NCBI RefSeq assembly: GCF_949987535.1 | Contig: NC_080073.1 | Coordinates: 90,435,344 to 90,499,343 of the forward strand | Direction: 5' to 3' | Source of the DNA: Balaenoptera acutorostrata | Lineage: Eukaryota; Chordata; Mammalia; Artiodactyla; Balaenopteridae | DNA: 64,000 nucleotides | Notes under the pieces: generated by a model | The model's database searches: none | The model's input: only the letters and a program-made list of their open reading frames with translations | Told to the model about the DNA's origin: nothing | Translations under genes and position numbers: made by a program | Part shown: piece by piece, positions 55,816 through 64,000 of the stretch | Numbering within the stretch: position 1 is the stretch's first letter | How the letters are laid out: each line of letters begins with the position of its first letter

Positions 55816-57435
55816 CCTCTTGTCTTATTCTAGGCTGACCTGCAGGGTTCACCACTCCTGCTTTTCAAGCAAGACCGAGTCTTGGGTGAAGCAGAGAGAT
55901 ACAGAGCGATCCCCATCTTTTATCAAGTGTTGAGAAAGAACAGTCTTTCTGTGTAACTTATTCAAATCTCAATTCAAATTTCCAGCAGTACTGGAGGAAA
56001 GTTTAAATTCCCTGACACGCTGCAGAGAAATACAGGTTGTTTAGGACTGATTACCAGAAGGCAGCCGGTGGTGCCTTTCTGGGGGTTTACACTTGTGACT
56101 TCAATGTTGGGTTGCCACAAGTTTTGCTTTTAATATTAATTGGAGTTACTGCAGCTCCTCAGATAGACAGCTTGACTCTGCCCCATAGCGTGAGGGAAAG
56201 CTGGTGTTAAATTGCTTCTCCCCTCCCCCACTTTCCTTTTGATTTGTGTGTCTAAAGGCATTAAAATATTCTTCAACCTGAAATATGACATTTCTAGCTA
56301 GTGAATGTTCTTGCAGCTGGTATAATTCTGATTGCCCAAGGCAAGCTGGTTTGATAAGATTAAATTTTTTAGACTGGGATCCAACCAACTTGTGCTTTTT
56401 GTCAGACTGCTTTGGAACTTTCAACCTCTCTAACCTCAAAAATCTTGGAGGATGCTGTGTTAAGGGGGAAAAAGAGAAGAGGGATCTAAATTGGAGGCTT
56501 GAGAATCTTATCCTGCGTGAATAGGGTTAGAGATCTTACACATGGAAGGGATGTAGGAGAAGAAAAGCTGTTGGAAAATCAGAGACAAAAAAGATATAAA
56601 AACAGGAAAAGTGAGAAGAGGTCAAGGGCAACAGCTAGAGCAGACCTTTCAGAGGCTTTCAGGTCACTCTTTCCAATGACACAAAACCCAAGCCATCCTG
56701 AATGCCCCTCCATGTAATACATTTAAAAGTAAATTTCAACAGCTCCTTTACTTTCTCTAGATGGGACCCAGACTCTATAATTATGCTCCATCTCATTTTC
56801 TGTTTGACTTCCGATTTTATTCTCGGATATGGAACCAAATGAGACATGATATTGACTATTCACCATTGTTTCCTGGGTAAGAGACTGTGCTAGAATGAGG
56901 TTTACTTACTCAGGCCTAAAACATGGAGTTGATACCAAATTATAGCCTAGTTTTCCCGGTCCTGTAGACATGACAAGTTTTAACACTTCAATGGTCCAAT
57001 AATCACGAATTTAGAGTTTTCCTGTGAAGTTTGGAATTGAGGGTAGTGGACCATGAGGGTTCTGTGGCGGCAGAAGCCCTTCCCTTATATCTCAAATGAC
57101 ACCAAGTAAGGTTGCAGAAATCCTACTGGCTGAAAAACCAAAAAACAGAGAAACAAAATCCCAGGAGCATCTGCTCTCTAAGATCACGGCCTGAGATAGT
57201 TATCCCAGGTGGGTTTTTGGTTAAGTATTCTCATCCATTTGTTGAGAATAGAGCATGTGAATTCTTAACTGAACAGGTGTATTAATAGAATTTGAGATAC
57301 AGAAGATCAAACCCAGAAAGCTGGAGTCGCTGATTTGAATCACAGTAGCTAAGCAGAGAAGGTAGCAGGTGCTGGAGGGATAGAGGGTTGCTAGGTCCCC
57401 AGAAGCTCCTCAGTGTGGCAAATTTACCATACATT
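55816..57435. other. Unassigned sequence, no gene seen
   Basis: No confident repeat or exon in 1.6 kb. Frames under 100 codons are unsupported. Confidence 0.45.
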
Positions 57436-57439
57436 TTTA

Positions 57440-60112
57440 GACTACAATGCCATTTTTATTTTGGTAAAATGTGTATAACATAATACTGATCATTTTAACC
57501 ATTTGCAAGTGTATGATTCAGTGGCATTAAATACATTTACAATGTTTTGTACCCATCACCATTATCTATATGTAAAACTGTTTCATCATACCCAACATAA
57601 ACTCTGTACCCATCACACAGTAACTTCCCTTTCCTCCTTTCCTCAGCTCCTGGTAACCTTTATTCTACTTTCTGTCTCTATGAATTTATCTACTCTAGGT
57701 ACCTCATATAATGGTATCATACAATACTTGTCTTTCTGTGTCTGGCTTATTTCTCTAAGCATAATGTTTTCAAGGTTCATCCGTGTTGTTGCATGTGTCA
57801 GAATTTCACTCCTTTTTACGGCTGAGTAATAGTCCATTGTATGTATATACTACATTTTGTTTATGCATTCATCCATCAGTGGGCACTTGTGTTGGTTCTC
57901 CCTTTTGGTTATTGTAAATAATGCTGCTATGAACATTGGTGTACAGATATGTATTAGAGTCCCTGCTTTCAATTCTTTTGGATATATAACTAAGAGTGGA
58001 ATTGCTGGGTTATACAGTAGTTCTAGGTTTCAATTTTGAAGAACTGCCAAACTATTTTCCACAGTGGCTGAACCATTTTACATTTCCATCAATACTGTAT
58101 GAGGGTTCCAACTTCTCCACATCCTTGTCAACATTTTTATTTTTCGTTTGGTTTGGTTTTATTTATTTACTTATTTGTGTTTTTTTTATGGTAGCCATCC
58201 TAATGGGTGTGAAGTAATATCTTATTATGATTTTGATTTGCATTTCCCCAATAACTAAAGATGTTGAACAAATGTGCTTATTGGCTGTGTATGTAACTTA
58301 TTTGGAGAAATGTCTATTCAAGTCCTTTGCATATCTTTAAATTGGGTTGTTTGCTTTTGGATTGTTGAGTTATAGAAGTTCTTTATATATTCTGGATATG
58401 AATCTCTTGTCAGAGAAATGATTTGTAAATATTTTCTCCCATTCTGTCTTTTTGCTTTCTTGATAGTGCCCTTTGATGCACATAAGTTCTTAATTGTGAT
58501 GAAATCTAAAAATTTTCTTTTGTTGACTATACTTTTGGTGTCACATCTATGAAATTGTTGCCAAATTCAATGCCATGAGGATTTCTCCCAATGTTTTGTT
58601 TTCTTCTAAGAATTTTATAATTTTAACTCTTAATTTTATTTAGGTCTTTCATCCATTTTGAGTTAATTTTCATATATGGTGAAAGGTAAGGAAAGGTCCA
58701 ACTTTATTCTTTTGTATGTGGATATCCAGTTCCCCCAACACCATTTGCTGAAAAAACTGTCCTTCCTGTATTGAATGATCTTGGCACTCTTATCAAAAAT
58801 CAATTGGCCAATTATGGGAATAATTTTCTCTGAGATCTCTATTCTATACTATTGATCTATATGTCTGTTCTTATGCCAGTACCATATTGTTTCAAGTGCT
58901 GTAGCCATGTTGTAAGTTTTGAAGTTGGAAAGTGTTTGTGAACAGTGAAAGTGTTCTTTCAAATCTATTCTTTTTCAAGATTCTTTTGGCTAGTTGGGAT
59001 CCCTTGAAATTCCATATGAATATAAAGTTTGGCTTTTCCATTTCTGCAAAAAAGTCTGTTTCAATAGGGAATGTATTGAATCTGTAGCTCACTTTAGGTA
59101 GTATTGACATTTTAATAATGTTAAGTCTTCCTATCCATGAACATTGATATCTTTTCATTTATTTAGATATGTAAAAATTTCTTTCAGCAATGTTTTATAG
59201 TTTTCAGCATACAAATCTTTTACCTCTTTTGTGAGATTTATTCCTCAGTATTTAATTCTTTTAGATGCTATCGTAAATGGAATTGCTTTCTGAATTTCTT
59301 TTTGGATTGTGAAACAATCCAAAAGGAAACAAGTGATTTTTGCATGTTGATCTTGTAATATACAACTTCGCTGAATTTGTTTATTAGCTCCAGTAGATTC
59401 CTTGTGGATTCTTTGGACTTCTCTATACATAGGATCATCATGTCATCTACAAATACCTCTTCCTTTCCAATTTGGATGCCTTTTCTTCCTTTTTCTTGGC
59501 TAACAGTTCTGACTAGAACTACTAGTACAATGTTGAATAGCAGCTGTGAAAGTGGGCCTCCTTGTCTTGTTCCTGATCTTAGGGGGCAGCTTTCAGTCTT
59601 TCACCACTGAGTATAGTATTAGCTGTGGGTTTTTCATAAATATCATGTTGAGGAATTTCCCTTCTATTCCTAGTTTTCTAAGAAGTTTTGTCATGAAAGG
59701 GTGTTGGATTTTGTCAAATGTCTTTGCTGTTTCAGCTGAGATGATCACATGCCCCCCCTTTTAAAATTAATGTGATGTTAAATTGATTGATTTTATATTG
59801 AACCACTCTGTATTCCTGGTATAAATGCCACTTGGTCATGGTAAACAATCCTTTTAATATGCTGTTGAAGTTAATTTGTTAATATTTTGAGTATTTTTGC
59901 ACTTATATTCATAGGGGATTTTAGTTTGCAATTTTCTTGTAGTGTCTTTGTCTGGCTCTGATATCAGGATAATGCTGGCCTCATAGAATGAGATAGGAAG
60001 TGTTCCTTCCTCTTCCATTTTTTGGTAAGAGTTTAAGAAGAATTGGTGTTTATTATTCTTTAGATGTTTGGTAGAATTCACCTGTGAAGCCACCTGCTCC
60101 TGGACTTTTCTT
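57440..60112 (-). mobile_element. Old 5'-truncated L1, minus strand
   Basis: A 2.67-kb L1 in reverse. The 3'UTR is at the left (gtgtatgattcagtggcatt, catcaccattatctatatgt), followed by the reversed ORF2 C-terminus (tagtccattgtatgtatata, ggaattgctgggttatacag). The reverse transcriptase lies near 59090-60110, where minus-strand frames read [20 protein letters not shown] (from 59158) and [20 protein letters not shown] (about 60000). The catalytic box region is near 59440, seen in plus as atcatcatgtcatctac. Stops and shifts are frequent, and the element is about as old as the L1 at 33926. Confidence 0.88.
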
Positions 60113-61435
60113 TGTTCCTGCTGGTCAGGGGGGGAAAGTCTAGGGTTTAAAGAAAAAAATTCTTGCTGCAAGGTCTCTTCTTTAGAGAGCCAAGGCCCGC
60201 AAAAGAATTTTCCCAGGGACTCCTACCAATATACCTAGCTCACTCTTATGCTTCACTCACTGTTTAAATTATTTCTGGTTATTTCAAAGTAAATTACACT
60301 TGCAAGAGTAAAAATGTCACATAAATTCCTCCTGCAAGGGCAAAGATTCACAAGATAGCATGAGGAATTTCTTTCAGGATTGAGTGTCAACAGAGTCATT
60401 CTAAAGTGACCTTTTGAGGGAGATAACACTGAATTTAAAATGAGCTGGAATTTGTACTTAGACTCATTACTTCATTACTTATGTATACATTATGTGGATG
60501 GTATGCTTCAGGTCACAAAGGCTGGACCCAAGTACATTGAGTCATAAGTAAACAACTTCCTTTACATCTATTTGAAAATCTTTAGGTCTGTTTAAAAAGC
60601 ACTTGTGTTTTATTCCTCTTTATGGAAACCAGGGGTTAAAAACAGAAGTTAAAAGCTTGGACCTTGGAATTGGACAGTCTGGGATAACATCTATAGTTAT
60701 TATGATTAATTACATATATTAAAAGCAGATTAGATAAACCTGAGAGTTAAAATTCCTAGTTCTTCAGGCTTTTCTGAACTCCAAGTTTTCCCTTACCTTG
60801 ATCCAAGGTTTCTGGGTTTTTTCCCCCTACATTTTTTTTTTTCTGGGCACTTGCCTCACCAGTACTTGTAAGTGTATTCAGAGGCCCAAAAATTAGGAAG
60901 ACCATACGAGACCAAATGAAACTCTTTGCTTCAACTGCTACACAGTTGGGATATTTTGGCTATAGAGCTCTAGGAAACAGTACTGGTAGGAAATAATTGA
61001 CCAAAAACTAATGAAGAATAATAGTGTCTGCACTTCCTTTTACCCCAAGGTAGGGTGGGGAAGGGCATGACTTCTAGGCCTCCCTATTAATCTCTTTGCT
61101 CTTTTAATCTTTGGCCATGGAAAAATGCCCTTCTTGATCTTAGATTGGCCACCCAAATCTGTGCTCCACAGCACTCGTTAATTTGATCTCCTCAAATACA
61201 GCTGCAATCCATTTTCTTTGAATTTTTCTTCCTTTGCTGCATTTGTTAAAATTAGACTTTAAGTCCCTTGAGGCAAGAATCTTTTTATCTCACATATAAT
61301 TCTTTTGGGTGGTCATGTGTTAATAACAAAATTTAAAACACCTAATCTTATTTATAAAGTTGGTTTTCATGTTTAAATGGCTAAAGGAACCATGAAAGGG
61401 AAGAAAGGATGTGTGCCTAGGACACACTACTTGAT
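60113..61435. other. Unassigned sequence, minor MIR/L2-like bits
   Basis: No gene is recognised. Weak MIR-like (60650-60700) and L2-tail-like (61250-61300, aagtcccttgaggcaagaat) pieces are present. Confidence 0.4.
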
Positions 61436-61640
61436 ACATATGATCTCATTTCATCTTTAATGATACTGCAATGCAGTTGTGTTCCTATTTTACAGATGAG
61501 GCTCAGAAAGAAGTGGTCTGGCTGCAAATTTAAACCAAACTTTTGTTGATGTCAAAAATCTCATGCTCTTTCCCTATACTATTTTCCTCAGATTTGTACT
61601 GGAAACAACTGAGATCTGAACCCAGTTGATTCAGGTCCTT
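61436..61640 (-). mobile_element. MIR SINE, antisense
   Basis: The reverse MIR order is visible: tatgatctcatttcatcttt, cctattttacagatgaggct, tctggctgcaaatttaaacc, tcatgctctttccctatact, then a decayed head to about 61640. Confidence 0.7.
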
Positions 61641-62936
61641 AACTCCATGGTTCCTTAACTCAACTTCTATGGTTTCAACAGCATAAAAATCAAGCTCAGT
61701 GGAAAAGCAAGTATAAATTTATCAAATGTGCTATCGATGAATTAACTTTCAAAAACTAAAAATACTTTGAGAAGTGGTTAGGACCCCAGATTAAATATAA
61801 ATTTGGCATGGATGCTCTAGGTTAGGTTGTATCATAGAGCAGAAACCCTAGCTTTCTTGATTCATGGCACCCCTAGGCCAAAAGAAACAGCTAACCACTC
61901 TGGTTATTAAGTAGGTAGGTCCTAACAACTTAAGAAATATTTGTGTCTTAATATCTTACAAGAACTATTTGAAAAAAATAATACATGTAAATTGAAATAA
62001 ATATATCTATTTCATTCTAAAATTGCCGTAATTATCTATCAATGGGAGGTGTGCATCTTTTGGGCACTGCACAACTTCTCAAACCTTGAAATAAAATCAC
62101 CTTCATTCCTTGTTAAACATTGATTTTTCACTTGATACTTGCTTTTTTATCACAGTCACCACCTAAAACCTAGTCTTACAAAGATACGGTAACATCAAAA
62201 AATGTTGTGCATTTTAATGTTGAAACTGTGAACTATTTTGAGCTAATAGTTTTACATGGTATCTGACAGATGTCATTGTGTTTCCCTCAAAAATGTAAAA
62301 TATCCCATGGTGCTCCTGTGAGTTCAGTGCAGCACCTTGGGGGGCTTAGGGGCCAGGCAAGCCTTAAGAATATCACTTACCCTCCTATCATTTACCTTTT
62401 CTTCTTTCTCTCCCTCCTTTCTTCCCTTCTCTACCTCTCTCCCTTCTTAGGTTTTTCCCCTATGCTTATTTTATAATGATAAAACCTCTTGAAGCTTCAT
62501 TTGTAACTCTAATTCTCCCTCCATGACATCTTATAATATACACTGAAATTTTCAACCTGGAGTGAAGTCAATGGAAAAGCCTATGTTTTGACTGAACGAC
62601 ATATGGAAATCTGATGTTTAGACACATTTTCCTAGCAACAAAGCAAAGTTTTCACCAAAGAATTTTTATGTTATCCTATTGACAGTCTTGCACTTGATGA
62701 ACCAGGGAAGATAGAAAGAGAGAGAGGGAGAGGGAGGGAGGAAGGAAGGAAAAGAAACTTGATTGTTAAATCTTTAAGAGTGTATCAAGTACCATGCACA
62801 TTCTTGGAGCAGGACGACATGGAGAGAAAGGCTGGGCTCCCCCAGAACCTAGGCATCCACAGAGTTAATCCTAGATACCCGTCTATTGGCTCAGGTCAAG
62901 TTTAGGTGGAAGATGCGGTCATGGGAGCGGGAAGAG
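61641..62936. other. Unassigned sequence with purine-rich tract
   Basis: No gene is recognised. A (gaga/ggga/ggaa)n purine tract lies at 62711-62752, and a pyrimidine-rich stretch at 62396-62450 gives an apparent hydrophobic frame (62270-62476) that is not a gene. Confidence 0.45.
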
Positions 62937-63190
62937 TATACAGCCTAGAAGCACAGGCTTTGGAGTCAGGCTGAGTTCAAGTTCTGCCTCTAGAACTTAG
63001 TAGCTCTGTGCCCCTGGCAAGTTACTTAGTCTTGTGTGTTTTAGATTTTTTCTTTTTCTCAGCAAAATGGGAATAATAGTACCTATCTCAGGGTTGTGTT
63101 TTCAGGACCGATGAACACTTGTAAAGTCCATATCATTTTGTCTGACACGTTTAAAGGCTAGAGAGTTGATGGTTATCAGTGTTATCATTA
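62937..63190 (+). mobile_element. MIR SINE
   Basis: A near-complete MIR with a T-rich insertion: gaagcacaggctttggagtc, gagttcaagttctgcctcta, gcaagttacttagtcttgtg, agcaaaatgggaataatagt, acctatctcagggttgtg. Confidence 0.85.
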
Positions 63191-63319
63191 TTATCAAAAC
63201 AGGGCTGCCTCACGGATGAGAGACAACAGAGACAAGGTCTGCTGAACAAAGTCAAAGGTACAGAGAGAAGAAACAGTGGGGAGAGTGGCAGAGTTCGCAT
63301 CAACAAGTGGACGGCATCC

Positions 63320-63925
63320 GGGAACTCTGAGATACTGCTGACAGGAATGTAAATGGGCACAACCCTTTCCAAACACCACTGGGCAGCGTGTGCAAACACC
63401 CTGACTTAGCAATTCCATTTCTCGATATAAGTTCACACAAATGCACATCTCTGTGGACCCAAGAACATGTTTATAGCATTATTATTCTAATAGCCAAAAA
63501 ATTAGAAACAACTCAAAAGTAGGATGGATAATTACAATGTGGTATATTCATACAGCGGAATCCTATTCAGCAACGAAAGTGAATGAACTACTGCCACACA
63601 CAAAAACCTGGATGCATCTCACATGCAACGCTGAGCAAAAGGCAGACACGAAACAGCACCTGCTGTACGACTGCATTTATGTAAAGTTCATGAATAGGCA
63701 GACCAACCTATGACTAGAAATAAGGATAGTAGCTACCTTTTGGGGGACAGAGTTAGTGACTGGGAAGGTGCATGGAGAGCCTACTTGGTGCTGGTTACAA
63801 TGTGTTCACTTTTTGAAAATCCATCAAGCTGCCGCCCTACGATTTATGCACGTATTTATATATATGTCTGTGCACTTTCATATGTTTGTTTTACTCTAAT
63901 AAAGAATTTAAGAAAAAAATTGGCC
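63320..63925 (+). mobile_element. Old L1M 3'-end fragment
   Basis: ORF2 C-terminal and 3'UTR phrases run in order: tgctgacaggaatgtaaatg, gacttagcaattccatttct, caatgtggtatattcataca, taaagttcatgaataggcag, tttactctaataaagaattt. 5'-truncated and non-coding. Confidence 0.85.
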
Positions 63926-63942
63926 AAAGTATTCAAAAGATA

Positions 63943-64000
63943 TTGCTATAGACTGAATATTGTCCTCCCCACCCCCTGCCAATTCATATGTTAAAACCCA
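63943..64000 (+). mobile_element. MaLR (MLT1-type) LTR start, cut by window end
   Basis: The last 58 bases read tgctatagactgaatattgt, then ccaattcatatgttaaaacc, the standard opening of an MLT1-type LTR; the rest lies outside the window. Confidence 0.8.

Noticed and set aside
55458..55838. 126-codon frame
   Set aside because: It overlaps a MIR core at its 3' end and has no known similarity.
1..64000. CRISPR array, defence island, prophage or novel gene system
   Set aside because: No regularly spaced direct repeats, no operon-like gene runs and no bacterial-style coding density; every interspersed repeat fits known mammalian transposon classes.

Overview
This is ordinary nuclear DNA from a cetacean (whale or dolphin), or a very close relative such as a hippopotamus. 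The evidence is eight copies of the cetartiodactyl tRNA-Glu-derived CHR-type SINE in long (about 310-350 nt) and short (about 110-150 nt) forms, young L1 elements, and ancient eutherian repeats (MIR, L2, MaLR LTRs, Tigger and Charlie DNA elements). I saw no ruminant BovB or Bov-tA and no pig PRE1 repeats. I found no host protein-coding exon, real tRNA, rRNA, CRISPR array or bacterial or viral gene cassette. The long open frames are L1 ORF2 remains; the rest are short chance frames. The window looks intergenic or deep intronic.

Layout. 1-1.4 kb is unassigned. 1.4-4.1 kb is an ancient L1M/HAL1-like LINE broken by two CHR SINEs and a MaLR LTR, followed by another LTR. 4.45-11.65 kb is a full-length but dead L1 (7.2 kb) with a 13-bp target-site duplication. 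It landed at the 5' edge of a complete small MaLR retroelement (LTR-internal-LTR, 11.69-13.5 kb). 13.7-31.3 kb is mostly unassigned sequence with scattered LTRs, L1 3' ends, a Tigger element inside an LTR and a Charlie-type MITE. 31.3-37.7 kb is dense again: a MaLR LTR, a minus-strand SINE, a minus-strand L1 3' end hit by a SINE, a head-to-head older L1, and another minus-strand SINE. 37.7-44.5 kb is mainly unassigned with MIR, MER5-like and L2 pieces. 44.57-47.32 kb is a second young L1, 5'-truncated, with a near-perfect duplication. 47.3-57.4 kb mixes unassigned DNA with an L1 hit by a Tigger MITE, two SINEs, MIR and L2. 57.44-60.11 kb is an old minus-strand L1. 60.1-64 kb ends with MIR, an L1M 3' end and the start of another MaLR LTR.

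Nothing here works together as a pathway or system. The value of the window is its layered insertion history: ancient MIR, L2 and L1M; then MaLR LTRs and Tigger/Charlie elements; then lineage-specific CHR SINEs and young L1s. Several insertions can be ordered by nesting and confirmed by target-site duplications. Repeat family names come from recalled consensus patterns, not a search, so edges are accurate to about 10-30 bases unless a duplication fixes them.
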